Shown piece after piece: positions 28,459-36,939 of a stretch of DNA of 64,000 nt. How positions within the stretch are numbered: the stretch's first letter is position 1; each line of letters opens with the position of its first letter. Where the stretch lies: assembly GCF_024741815.1 (NCBI RefSeq), contig NZ_CP102951.1, positions 4,354,001-4,418,000 of the forward strand, given 5' to 3'. The position numbers and the translations under genes were made by a program. The stretch is from Pseudomonas sp. LS1212. GTDB lineage: Bacteria > Pseudomonadota > Gammaproteobacteria > Pseudomonadales > Pseudomonadaceae. A model generated the notes under the pieces. It was not told where the DNA came from. It searched no databases and saw only the letters and a list, made by a program, of their open reading frames with translations.

Positions 28459-29130
28459 ATGCAAGACTACAAATGGATGTATGAATACTGCCTGAACCGC
28501 TTCGGTTCAGCGGCAGCACTCGAGGCTCGGCTGCCGGTGCCCCGCACAGACGCGGCCCTGCGCGACATCAGCGCCGACCGCTACCTGTCCATGCTCGCGC
28601 TCAGGGTCTTTCGCGCTGGCCTGAAGCACAGCCTGGTCGATGCCAAATGGCCGGCGTTCGAGCAGGTATTCTTTGGTTTCGACCCGGAAAAGGTCGTACT
28701 GATGGGCGCCGAACACCTGGAGCGGCTGATGCACGACGAGCGCATCATCCGTCACCTGGGCAAGCTCAAGAGCGTGCCGCGCAATGCCCAGATGATCCTC
28801 GACGTGGCCGCCGAGCATGGCAGCTTCGGCGCGTTCATCGCGGCGTGGCCAGTCACCGATATCGTCGGGCTCTGGCAATACCTGGCCAAGCACGGCAATC
28901 AAATGGGTGGGCTCTCGGCCCCACGGTTCCTGCGCATGATCGGCAAGGACACCTTCATCCCGACCGACGATATGGTCGCCGCGCTCAACGCGCAAAAGAT
29001 CATCGACAAAGTGCCCACCAGCCAGCGCGACCGGGCCCGGGTGCAAGAGGTCTTCAACCAGTGGCATGCCCAGAGCGGTCGGCCGCTGTGTCAGCTCTCG
29101 ACCATGCTGGCGTTCACGGTCAACCATTGA
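28459..29130 (+). CDS. DNA-3-methyladenine glycosylase I family protein
   Basis: This 223-residue protein of the Adenine_glyco/Tag helix-hairpin-helix family removes 3-methyladenine from DNA. The ATG at 28459 follows a GGGAGC site and opens MQDYKWMYEYCLNRFGSAAAL. Family-like segments are LRVFRAGLKHSLVDAKWPAFEQVF (given in two overlapping parts, residues ~43-68), IRHLGKLKSVPRNA and GPRFLRMIGKD-like APRFLRMIGKDTFIPTDD. E. coli Tag has an N-terminal zinc-binding CxW segment that is not visible here. This is therefore a divergent branch whose glycosylase activity is likely but not certain. Confidence 0.75.
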   Translation: MQDYKWMYEYCLNRFGSAAALEARLPVPRTDAALRDISADRYLSMLALRVFRAGLKHSLVDAKWPAFEQVFFGFDPEKVVLMGAEHLERLMHDERIIRHLGKLKSVPRNAQMILDVAAEHGSFGAFIAAWPVTDIVGLWQYLAKHGNQMGGLSAPRFLRMIGKDTFIPTDDMVAALNAQKIIDKVPTSQRDRARVQEVFNQWHAQSGRPLCQLSTMLAFTVNH

Positions 29131-29140
29131 CCCGACCGGC

Positions 29141-30073
29141 TCAGACCCACCAGTAGCGCACCAGGTGAAAAAAGATCGGTGCGGCAAAACAGACCGAATC
29201 CAGCCGATCGAGCATGCCGCCATGGCCTTCGATCATGTGCCCCCAATCCTTTACCCCGCGATCGCGCTTGATCGCGGACATGACAATGCCACCGGCAAAG
29301 CCCAGCAGATTGATCAGCAATGCGATAAACAGCGATTGCCAGAAGCTGAACGGGGTAATGAACCACAGGCACCCGCCAATCAGCGAAGCCAGCGCGATGC
29401 CACCGACGAAACCCTCAACGGTCTTGGACGGTGACAGTTCAGGGGCGATCTTGCGCTTGCCGAACAGCTTGCCACAGACGTACTGCAATACATCCGAGAG
29501 CTGCACCACAATCACCAGATAGGCAATCAACAACAGGTTGCGGCCCTCGAAGCCGGCGATGTCCAGGGTCAGCAAGGCTGGCACGAAGGACACGCAGAAC
29601 ACCGCGATCATCAGTCCCCACTGCACCTTCGACGTGCGCTCGAGAAAGTTCGTACTGTCCCCGCCCATCGACGCCAGGATCGGCAACAGCAAAAAGACGT
29701 AGACCGGGATGAAGATCGAAAACAACCCGTACCAGTCCGCCGCGATCAACAGGTATTGCAACGGCAACGCCAGGTAAAAGGCCGCCACCAGCGCCGGGTA
29801 GTCGCTGCGACGAGTCGGGGTGAGGGTCAGGAACTCGCGCAGGGCATAAAACGACACGGCATAAAACAACAGGATCACCGCCCAATGCCCCAGCCAGAAA
29901 GCGATGCCGATGACCACGACCATCACCCACCAGGCATTGATCCGGGCATTGAGATTGTCGATGACCGCGTTGGGGGTATCGCCCGAACGCCACTTGAGCA
30001 CCCGGCCAACCAGCGATGCCAGGACCAGGATCGCGCCGATACCGGCGAACAACATCAGTGTCTGCTTATCCAT
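29141..30073 (-). CDS. ynbB: Phosphatidate cytidylyltransferase (YnbB-like)
   Basis: This 310-residue inner-membrane enzyme of the CdsA family makes CDP-diacylglycerol from phosphatidate and CTP. About eight hydrophobic helices are visible. The CdsA signature region is SKTVEGFVGGIALASLIGG followed by a second conserved part AIKRDRGVKDWGHMIEGHGG and then DRLDS. It is the last gene of a minus-strand operon. The housekeeping cdsA of Pseudomonas lies elsewhere with uppS and dxr, so this is a second copy dedicated to the ynb-like cluster. Its ATG at 30073 overlaps the stop of the acyltransferase gene. Confidence 0.92.
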   Translation of the reverse strand: MDKQTLMLFAGIGAILVLASLVGRVLKWRSGDTPNAVIDNLNARINAWWVMVVVIGIAFWLGHWAVILLFYAVSFYALREFLTLTPTRRSDYPALVAAFYLALPLQYLLIAADWYGLFSIFIPVYVFLLLPILASMGGDSTNFLERTSKVQWGLMIAVFCVSFVPALLTLDIAGFEGRNLLLIAYLVIVVQLSDVLQYVCGKLFGKRKIAPELSPSKTVEGFVGGIALASLIGGCLWFITPFSFWQSLFIALLINLLGFAGGIVMSAIKRDRGVKDWGHMIEGHGGMLDRLDSVCFAAPIFFHLVRYWWV

Positions 30074-30693
30074 TAATGCTGCTCGGGGTCGAGGGCCAGC
30101 AGCGCTTCTCGGCTGCGAAAGAGAAAGTCTTCCTTGCTTTCACCTGGCTCCAGTTGCAAGGGCGCGCCGAAACTGGTGGTACACAACAGGGGCAATGGCA
30201 ACACCCGGCCCTTGGGCATGACCCTATTGAGGTTGGCGATCCACACCGGAATCAGCTCGACCTGCCGATAGCGCCAGGCCAGGTGATAGATACCGCTCTT
30301 GAATGGCAGCAAGCCATCCTCCGGATTGCGCGTGCCCTCGGGAAAGATGATCAGCGAATTCCCCGCCTCCAGCGCGTCAGTCATGGGCACCAGAGGGTCG
30401 TAGGACGGATCCTTATGCTCGCGATCGATCAGCACGCCATAGAACACCCGGCTGATCACGTAGCGGCGGATCGGGCTTTTCTGCCAGTAATCGGCCCCCG
30501 CCACCGGCCGCGTCATGCGCCGCAGCGCCGGCGGTAGCGAGGCCCAGAGCAACACGAAATCGCCGTGGCTGCTGTGGTTGGCATAGTAGATCCGCTGCAC
30601 GGCTTGCGGGGTGCTGCCAAGCCAGAGGCTGCGCGCGCCGGTGATGGTTCGCGCAGCAGCAGTGATACCCAGAGCAACCAAGGATTCGAACAT
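30073..30693 (-). CDS. 1-acyl-sn-glycerol-3-phosphate acyltransferase family protein
   Basis: This 206-residue membrane-associated acyltransferase of the PlsC family probably makes or remodels phosphatidate. The start is the ATG at 30693 (MFESLVALGITAAARTITG); an earlier in-frame opening gives unrelated residues. The catalytic motif is NHSSHGDF (NHX4D with the Asp two before the end, residues ~37-44). The second is LIIFPEGTRNPEDG, with PFKSGIYHLA after it. It lies between ynbB and a small membrane protein and likely supplies phosphatidate to the cytidylyltransferase. E. coli ynbABCD has no such gene to my knowledge, so it is a lineage addition. Confidence 0.9.
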   Translation of the reverse strand: MFESLVALGITAAARTITGARSLWLGSTPQAVQRIYYANHSSHGDFVLLWASLPPALRRMTRPVAGADYWQKSPIRRYVISRVFYGVLIDREHKDPSYDPLVPMTDALEAGNSLIIFPEGTRNPEDGLLPFKSGIYHLAWRYRQVELIPVWIANLNRVMPKGRVLPLPLLCTTSFGAPLQLEPGESKEDFLFRSREALLALDPEQH

Positions 30694-30715
30694 GTATGCG
30701 CCTTTATTTTTTGCT

Positions 30716-31165
30716 TCAAAGCCAAGGAAAAACCAGGATGCCGGCCAACAGCACCAACACTTGCGCACAAACCAGCCCAACCTGGTACCACAACAGTCGC
30801 AGCGCTCCCTGCTGACGCTCGAGCCAGGGTCGCCCCGCTCGCGCAGCCGGTTGCAACTGCAGCCTTGCCAGCGCCTGGTCCAGTGCCTCGGTGCGTTCAG
30901 CCAGATGCACGGCATCGGCAGCCATCCGCTCGAACAGCTCGGCATCCAGGCCAACCCTCAGTGCCCAGTAAAGCTGCCAGAGCCCCAACAGCACCACGAC
31001 TGCCACCAATGCCAGGTAAAAAGGAAAGATAGCGCTCATTAGCAGCTGCGCCAGGCCAAACGCCAGTGCCGATAGCATCAATGCCTGGGACAGCAGATCC
31101 AGCGCTCGGCCACGGCGCAGCAACGCGGCCACAATCCTCAACTCCATTTCAGTGGGCATGAACAT
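30716..31165 (-). CDS. Small membrane protein of the ynb-like operon
   Basis: This 149-residue protein has two hydrophobic helices near the N-terminus (about 25-45 and 48-66) and one or two at the C-terminus (YQVGLVCAQVLVLLAGILVF). A charged, helical middle (AERTEALDQALARLQLQ) lies between them. The start could be the first ATG at 31165 or the one at 31159; both lie inside the end of the upstream gene. No family is recognised. Position inside a phospholipid operon suggests a helper or scaffold for the membrane enzymes. Confidence 0.75.
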   Translation of the reverse strand: MFMPTEMELRIVAALLRRGRALDLLSQALMLSALAFGLAQLLMSAIFPFYLALVAVVVLLGLWQLYWALRVGLDAELFERMAADAVHLAERTEALDQALARLQLQPAARAGRPWLERQQGALRLLWYQVGLVCAQVLVLLAGILVFPWL

Positions 31166-32516
31166 CCTTCAAAGGTGACGGGGCCGCTGCTGCGGTGAGC
31201 TGCAGCATAGCCTCCAGTGCCTGATGATGCGCCTGGCGCAGGACGATTCCTGGCCGGGCCGCCGCCACCAGGGCGATGGCCTGCTCGACACTGGCCGCCC
31301 GCCCGCTGTGCAGGAGCCAGGCAACGACCGCCGTCGCGCTGCGCGAATAGCCCAGCGCACAACACACCAGCAGCGACCCTTCTGTACGCAAGGTTTCGAT
31401 GGCCTCTGCCGCCTGCAGGCAGCTTTCGGCGCTGGGTGCACACAGGTCCAGCAGGGCAATCGAGCGATAAGGGTAGCCGCGGGCATCGAGCGGCAGTTCT
31501 GCGCACAGGTCGACGACGGCCTTGAAAGGGCTGGCGCGCAAGGTTCGCCGTGTGAGAATAGGCCCCAGCCAGACATCGGTGCAGACTTGATCGGGCTGCG
31601 GCTTGCGACGAGTCCAAAACCGTGAATTGAGCCAGGCCGTCGCCAGATAAGGCGCGAGCAACCAGGTGACCGCGGCGCTCAACCGGCCATCAGCCTGTTT
31701 CTGAAAGCCCGAAGCACCAAAGTAGAGATAGTTGAAGGCGACCATCGCCAGTGCCACCCCTGGCCACAACAGCCAGAGCCAGCCCCCACCCAGCGCAAAC
31801 GCAGGCAGGCTGCACAGCATGGTGCCGAGCCCATAATACAGTGCCAGGCGCAGGCGTTTGGGGTCGCGGGCCAGGCGACCGCAAAGCAAGGGGCCGGGCC
31901 GATCATCCGGCCAGAGCCAGACGCAGAACCAGCCTGCCAGCACGCCTGTCGGCAGGTCGATGAAATGATGTTGCCAGGTGGTCAGCACCGACACGCCGAT
32001 CAAGGCAAACCAGAGGTGCACCAGCGCGTGCCAGAACCCCTGGCTATGCCGGCTGTAGCAGACCCACAGCACCACCAGCAAGGCGATGTGCAAGGACGGC
32101 GCCTGGTTGAAGGGCTTGTCGAACCCGGCCAGCACCGCGAACAACCAGCCGAATACGCCGCTCATTTCCGGTCGTTCGAAGGTAAAACGCAACGGCCAGA
32201 GCAGGAAGCAACTGACCGCGATCAGCTGGGCGCTGAGCAGCCGCAACGCGTGACGATTGAGTTCTAGACGGGTCAGGCACAGCAGCAGGGAAAACCCGTA
32301 CAGCAGGTCGATCGACCAATACGGCACGATGGTCCAGGCCCAGAACGGTATCTGCGTCTCCCAGCCGAACACCAGGCTGGGTACTTCCGGGCGCCGGGCC
32401 GTGTACCAGGTGGCGAAGCCGTAACTGGCAAAAAAGAACGGTGCCAACAGCAACAGCCAGAGCACGGCGCGTTTCCACAGGCCAGGCTCCCGGCCCCGTG
32501 CTGGCGCGTTCATCAT
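31149..32516 (-). CDS. ynbD: PAP2-type phosphatase fused to a dual-specificity phosphatase (YnbD-like)
   Basis: This is a 455-residue fusion. The N-terminal two thirds hold at least six membrane helices with a PAP2-like core (NQAPSLHIALLVVLW and TTWQHHFIDLPTGVLAG). This matches the SXXXH and HX(3)D style motifs of lipid phosphatases. The C-terminal ~150 residues are a cysteine phosphatase domain with the CX5R loop VCCALGYSRSATAVVAWLL. It would dephosphorylate a lipid phosphate at the membrane, with a second phosphatase active site in the cytoplasm. The start has two adjacent ATG codons at 32516 and 32513 overlapping the upstream stop. The same fusion is found in E. coli YnbD. Confidence 0.88.
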   Translation of the reverse strand: MMNAPARGREPGLWKRAVLWLLLLAPFFFASYGFATWYTARRPEVPSLVFGWETQIPFWAWTIVPYWSIDLLYGFSLLLCLTRLELNRHALRLLSAQLIAVSCFLLWPLRFTFERPEMSGVFGWLFAVLAGFDKPFNQAPSLHIALLVVLWVCYSRHSQGFWHALVHLWFALIGVSVLTTWQHHFIDLPTGVLAGWFCVWLWPDDRPGPLLCGRLARDPKRLRLALYYGLGTMLCSLPAFALGGGWLWLLWPGVALAMVAFNYLYFGASGFQKQADGRLSAAVTWLLAPYLATAWLNSRFWTRRKPQPDQVCTDVWLGPILTRRTLRASPFKAVVDLCAELPLDARGYPYRSIALLDLCAPSAESCLQAAEAIETLRTEGSLLVCCALGYSRSATAVVAWLLHSGRAASVEQAIALVAAARPGIVLRQAHHQALEAMLQLTAAAAPSPLKDVHAH

Positions 32517-34267
32517 TCGATCCGCTGGGCCAGGGACACGCTGAAGATACCCCACTCATCGATGCGCTGGGTGATCTTGCGAAAGCCTGCCGCCTGCACC
32601 AGTTGATCCATCTCGGCCTGACTGCGCCGACGCATCACCCAGGCTTGCCCTTCGCGATGGCTGGTCAAGGCCCGGGCGATCAGTTCCAGTTGCGGGTGCC
32701 AGGGTTGCCCGGTGTAGATCAGATAGCCGCCCGGCTCGCAGGCATCACCCAGCCCGGCCAGGGATTGGCCGACTTGCTGGTTGTCTGCGAACAATTCATA
32801 CAAGCCCGAGACCACGGCAACCGTCGGCCTGGGCGAGAGCAAGGCCAGGTCGGCCCGATCGAAGGCATCGCTCTTGACGAAGCGGGCGATATGCCCGAGA
32901 CCCTTCTCCTCGATGAGCGCATTGCCGTCACGGACGTTGATATCGCTGTAGTCGCGCAGCAGGATCGACTCCGGCAACGCCCCGACACCCTGCAACGCCT
33001 CGAGGATGTAGCGACCATGACCCGCGGCGATGTCGACGATGTGCACCGCCCTGCCCTGTTCGCGCAACCGGGCCATGGCCAGGCGCAACAACTCTTCGAC
33101 ATGCAGCTTGCGCTGGCGAATGCCGCGCCAGCCGATCGACTGCAGGTAGTTCTGATCGATCATTCTGCCGACCGCCGTATGCCCGGAGGGCTGGTTGCGG
33201 TAGACGTAATCCAGGGTGCTGCCGGAGTCGAACCCGGTTTCGAAGCCCAGTTTTACCCCGGCCGAAACCCGGCTGCCCAGGCGCATGCCGGCGCGGGTCG
33301 CGCGCCAGTACAGGTCGCGCAATGAGTTGCGCGGCAATGGTGCCGCCAGGGTTTCGGCCTCGGCGCAGGTAGCCCCGGTGCGATCGGCATCGAGCAAGGC
33401 AGGCAGGGGCAGTGGCTGTTCGAAATTCTGCAGGATGAAACGTCGGGCCCGTGCGACAGCGATATGGCGGTCGCGCTCGCCGAGGGTATCGTGAAAGAAC
33501 CCCGGCAGGATGTGTTTCTCTTTGCGCAAGGTTCCCAGGCGCTCGAAGAAGCGCTCCTGCGGGCCGCGGTGGACCACGAAATCCGCACCGGAAATCAGCA
33601 GCTGCGTCGGAACCCGGATCGCCTCGGCATCGGCCACCACCCGCTCCGCGGCTTCATACAGGCCCAGCAACACATTCACCGAAATGGCCTTGGTAATCAA
33701 CGGGTCGCTGTCGTAAGAAGCGATGCGCTGCGGGTCATGGCTGAGAAACCCGGCCTTCACATAGCTGTTGACGAAAAAATTGCCGCGCAGCTTGCGCATC
33801 AAGCCAAGGCCTGGGCGAGCGAACGGAACGTAGAGCTTGACCTTGAATGCCGGCGAGGCCAGCACCAATGCGCGAATGCTCGGCGCGTAGTCATGGGCCC
33901 AGGTTGCGACCAGCACCGCGCCAACGCTTTGCGCGATCACCGCCAGTTGCTCCTGGGCAAGGCCATGTTGTGCGTGCAGGTGATCGATGAAGGTCTGCAC
34001 ATCGCGCACGCTGCAGGCAAAACTCGGGCTGTCACCGCGTGCACCGGGTGATTGCCCATGTCCGCGAGCGTCCCAGGCAAAGAAGTCGACTTCGGGCAGA
34101 TCCAGCTCATCGACCAGATGGGCAATGCGCCCGGAATGTTCGTGGCCCCGATGAAACAACACCACACCGCGCCGTTGTGCAGGCTCGAGGTCGCTCGCGA
34201 GCCAGTGCCGATAGAACAACGCTACGCCGTCGTGGGTGGTGAACCGGCAGTCCTGGCCTTCGCGCAT
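32513..34267 (-). CDS. ynbC: Alpha/beta-hydrolase fused to a SAM methyltransferase (YnbC-like)
   Basis: This 584-residue fusion is the size of E. coli YnbC. The N-terminal serine hydrolase domain (residues ~5-300) has VVLFHRGHEHSGR, WDARGHGQS and the nucleophile elbow VIAQSVGAVLVA, and an HD-type loop GFFHDTLGERD. The C-terminal domain (~400-584) is a Rossmann methyltransferase with VDIAAGHGRYILEAL, LRDYSDINV and GGYLIYTGQPWHPQ. The start is the ATG at 34267 (MREGQDCRFTTHDGVALFY); earlier in-frame codons run into the neighbouring gene. The pairing of an esterase and a methyltransferase in one chain suggests tailoring of a lipid head group or acyl chain. Confidence 0.88.
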   Translation of the reverse strand: MREGQDCRFTTHDGVALFYRHWLASDLEPAQRRGVVLFHRGHEHSGRIAHLVDELDLPEVDFFAWDARGHGQSPGARGDSPSFACSVRDVQTFIDHLHAQHGLAQEQLAVIAQSVGAVLVATWAHDYAPSIRALVLASPAFKVKLYVPFARPGLGLMRKLRGNFFVNSYVKAGFLSHDPQRIASYDSDPLITKAISVNVLLGLYEAAERVVADAEAIRVPTQLLISGADFVVHRGPQERFFERLGTLRKEKHILPGFFHDTLGERDRHIAVARARRFILQNFEQPLPLPALLDADRTGATCAEAETLAAPLPRNSLRDLYWRATRAGMRLGSRVSAGVKLGFETGFDSGSTLDYVYRNQPSGHTAVGRMIDQNYLQSIGWRGIRQRKLHVEELLRLAMARLREQGRAVHIVDIAAGHGRYILEALQGVGALPESILLRDYSDINVRDGNALIEEKGLGHIARFVKSDAFDRADLALLSPRPTVAVVSGLYELFADNQQVGQSLAGLGDACEPGGYLIYTGQPWHPQLELIARALTSHREGQAWVMRRRSQAEMDQLVQAAGFRKITQRIDEWGIFSVSLAQRIE

Positions 34268-34281
34268 CCTGCTTCTCCCCC

Positions 34282-34896
34282 TTACTGGTTGCCTGCCGCT
34301 TCGGCCAGGCCCTGACGGACACGATTGAATAGGGTGTAGAGCAACAATGCGCACATCACCAGTAACACCACCTCGATCCACAAGGCAGTGACCCAGCCAA
34401 TGGCCACGGCAGCGCCCAGCAAGCCCAGGCAAAAGGCGCGGTCACTCTTGCCCATGGGGCCGTCGTAGCGCCTCGATGCGCCCACCATCGGCCCCAGCAC
34501 GCCGGTGTATTCACAGAGGATGGCCAGCAGGATGACCCCGGCAACCGGCCAGGGGCTGACGCCGGCAATAAAGGCAAAGGGCAGGATCAGAGCCGCGTCG
34601 GCGATGACGTCGGTCAGTTCGTTGAGGTAGGCGCCGAGCCGCGATTGCTGGTCGAACTCACACGCCAGCATGCCATCGATGGCATTGAACGCCATGCGCA
34701 GCAGCATCCACAGGGGAATGAGCGCGAACACCCAGGCGGTGTAGGCAAACACGGCAACCAGCCAGCCCACCAGCACAGAGCCGAGGCAGGCGCCAACCGT
34801 CACCTGATTGGCCGTGACACCGCGCTCGAACCAGCGTCGGACCAGGGGGCGCAGCAGATTCTGAAAGCGTGGCTTGAGTTGATAGATGGAAGTCAA
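34282..34896 (-). CDS. ynbA: CDP-alcohol phosphatidyltransferase (YnbA-like)
   Basis: This 204-residue membrane enzyme of the CDP-alcohol phosphotransferase family joins a CDP-lipid to an alcohol. Several hydrophobic helices surround the catalytic region NAIDGMLACEFDQQSRLGAY followed by LNELTDVIADAA. The family pattern is DGXXAR(X8)GX3DX3D. Here the Arg of DGxxAR is Cys, and the first Asp of the second half is Asn, with Asp following at later positions. This departure may change the alcohol used or weaken activity. It is first in the six-gene operon and 14 bases from ynbC. Confidence 0.87.
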   Translation of the reverse strand: MTSIYQLKPRFQNLLRPLVRRWFERGVTANQVTVGACLGSVLVGWLVAVFAYTAWVFALIPLWMLLRMAFNAIDGMLACEFDQQSRLGAYLNELTDVIADAALILPFAFIAGVSPWPVAGVILLAILCEYTGVLGPMVGASRRYDGPMGKSDRAFCLGLLGAAVAIGWVTALWIEVVLLVMCALLLYTLFNRVRQGLAEAAGNQ

Positions 34897-35057
34897 GGTC
34901 GATCAGTCCTGCCCGAATCCATGAGAGTGACCATAAGGAGTGCCAGCACTCCCCTGCCGAAATGACGCGACTGCAGTATGGTGCAATCACGCCCTCCCGG
35001 CTGACTCATCTACGGGGCATTTCCAATCAAAATTTTACGAGGTGGCAGGTCGCGCGA

Positions 35058-35885
35058 TCAGCCGATGTTCAACACGTCGAGAAAACGCGGCGTCGCGCTT
35101 TCGTCGATGCGCAGGTTGACGAAGTCGAACAGGTTGCGGTCGGCAAGCTGCGACGGCACCACGTTCTGCAAGCCACGGAAGATGCTCTCGGTACGGCCAG
35201 GCGACTTGCGTTCCCACTCCACCAGCATGTCCTTGACCACCTGGCGCTGCAGGTTTTCCTGGGAGCCACAGAGGTTGCACGGGATGATCGGGAACTGCTT
35301 GAAGTCCGAATAGGCCTGGATGTCCTTCTCGGAGCAATACGCCAGCGGGCGGATGACCACGTTGCGGCCGTCGTCGGCGCGCAGTTTCGGTGGCATTGCC
35401 TTGAGTGAGCCGTTGAAGAACATGTTGAGGAAGAAAGTCTCGACGATGTCGTCACGGTGATGCCCCAGGGCCATCTTGGTCGCGCCGATTTCGTCGGCGA
35501 AGGTGTACAGCGTGCCACGCCGCAGTCGCGAGCACAGCGAGCAGGTAGTCTTGCCTTCCGGGATCAGCTCCTTGACCACCGAGTAGGTGTCTTTCTCGAC
35601 GATGTGGTACTCGATGCCCAGCTCCTTGAGGTAGGCCGGCAGCACATGCTCGGGGAAGCCAGGCTGCTTCTGGTCCATGTTCACCGCGACGATTTCGAAC
35701 TTGATCGGCGCCACTTTCTGCAGGTGCAGCAGAACATCGAGCATGGTGTAGCTGTCTTTGCCGCCCGACAGGCAGACCATGACCTTGTCGCCGTCCTCGA
35801 TCATGTTGAAGTCGGTGACGGCTTCGCCGGCCAGACGACGAAGGCGTTTCTGCAGTTTGTTCTGGTTGACCGAAAGAGTGCCCAT
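35058..35885 (-). CDS. ttcA: tRNA 2-thiocytidine biosynthesis protein TtcA
   Basis: TtcA thiolates C32 of certain tRNAs using ATP and a [4Fe-4S] cluster. The protein has 275 residues from the ATG at 35885 (MGTLSVNQNKLQKRLRRL). The PP-loop is VMVCLSGGKDSYTMLDVL (residues ~35-53). Cluster cysteines are in CSLCSRLRRGTLY and the later IIPCNLCGSQENLQR. GHHRDDIVETFFLN is the usual adenylate contact. The last ~30 residues are typical of Pseudomonas. It is a monocistronic gene with no close partner. Confidence 0.96.
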   Translation of the reverse strand: MGTLSVNQNKLQKRLRRLAGEAVTDFNMIEDGDKVMVCLSGGKDSYTMLDVLLHLQKVAPIKFEIVAVNMDQKQPGFPEHVLPAYLKELGIEYHIVEKDTYSVVKELIPEGKTTCSLCSRLRRGTLYTFADEIGATKMALGHHRDDIVETFFLNMFFNGSLKAMPPKLRADDGRNVVIRPLAYCSEKDIQAYSDFKQFPIIPCNLCGSQENLQRQVVKDMLVEWERKSPGRTESIFRGLQNVVPSQLADRNLFDFVNLRIDESATPRFLDVLNIG

Positions 35886-36201
35886 AGCGCTTGAAATCCG
35901 CAAGGTGTGTGACGAAAAGCCGACTATTTTACGCACAAACCGCGCCGGGGCGAAGGCCCTCGCCACAGCACCGGACAACTGACCTGTAATGGGCCCTGAC
36001 GACGGCCGGCAAAGATTACAAGGTGCTTACAGAGACTTTTGACAGCACGATTTGCTCTAAAAGCACGAGTATTTACCGCGAACTACTTTCCTATACTGGG
36101 CTTACGACCAAACACAATAGTCTGGTCCGTTCCTTACTTCGGCCTGTTGGCCGTTAGCGCTCCATTGGGGGGCGATGGCAACAACGAAAGGAGTGACTGG
36201 C
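35886..36201. other. Gene-free interval between ttcA and the Yip1 gene
   Basis: This stretch of 316 bases separates divergent genes and should hold both promoters. A TTGACA box is visible at 36036-36041 on the plus strand but without a convincing -10 element. The Yip1 gene has an AAAGGAG ribosome site at its end. No small gene or structured RNA was recognised. Confidence 0.6.
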
Positions 36202-36801
36202 ATGATCCATCACGTTCTGGGGCTTTTCACCCATCCCGATCAAGAATGGCGAGAAATTCGTGGCGAAGAGGAAAGCATCAGCCACATGTATCTCACCCAC
36301 ACACTGATACTGGCTGCTATTCCGGCGGTATCGGCGTTCATCGGCACTACCCAGGTCGGCTGGGTCATCGGTAACCGCGCACCGGTCATGTTGACGCAAG
36401 AAAGCGCGCTATGGATGACCGTCATGTCCTACCTGGCCATGCTCGGCGGCGTTGCGGTCATGGGGGCGTTCATCCACTGGATGGCGCGGACCTACGATGC
36501 CAACCCAAGCCTGGCCCGCTGTATTGCTTTCGCCACCTATACCGCCACCCCGCTGTTCATCGGGGGGCTGGCGGCGCTCTACCCACACCTCTGGCTGGGG
36601 ATGATCGTCGGCACGGCCGCCATTTGCTACACGGTTTACCTGCTGTATGTCGGCTTGCCGACATTCATGAACATCCCATCCGATGAAGGCTTCCTGTTCT
36701 CCAGTTCGGTGCTGGCCGTGGGGCTGGTCGTACTGGTGGCCATCATGGCGTTCACGGTTATCGTCTGGGGGCTGGGCGTAGGGCCTGTCTACACCAACTA
36801 A
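36202..36801 (+). CDS. Yip1 family inner-membrane protein
   Basis: This 199-residue protein has about five membrane helices and belongs to the Yip1 domain family. The start is the ATG at 36202 (MIHHVLGLFTHPDQEWREI), with AAAGGAG nine bases upstream. An earlier in-frame ATG lacks a ribosome site. Typical family segments are the N-terminal FTHPDQEW before the first helix, and YATCIAF-like RCIAFATYTATPLFIGGL in the middle. Its function in bacteria is not established; it is conserved as a single gene in Pseudomonas. Confidence 0.88.
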   Translation: MIHHVLGLFTHPDQEWREIRGEEESISHMYLTHTLILAAIPAVSAFIGTTQVGWVIGNRAPVMLTQESALWMTVMSYLAMLGGVAVMGAFIHWMARTYDANPSLARCIAFATYTATPLFIGGLAALYPHLWLGMIVGTAAICYTVYLLYVGLPTFMNIPSDEGFLFSSSVLAVGLVVLVAIMAFTVIVWGLGVGPVYTN

Positions 36802-36939
36802 GGCATAGGGCCCATAGGGCCGTGATCATCGGGCCGCCGCAAGGCGGCCTGATACTGTGCGCATGACCATTGGGCGGCAAACGTCTCGGCAGGCTTTCGA
36901 GGTTGCGGCATAATTGCCGCCTCTGGAGTGTCATCACCA

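Noticed and set aside
30073..30954. A longer form of the acyltransferase starting at 30954
   Set aside because: The extra 87 residues are antisense-like, Cys/Trp-rich and overlap the upstream gene; family homology begins at the ATG at 30693.
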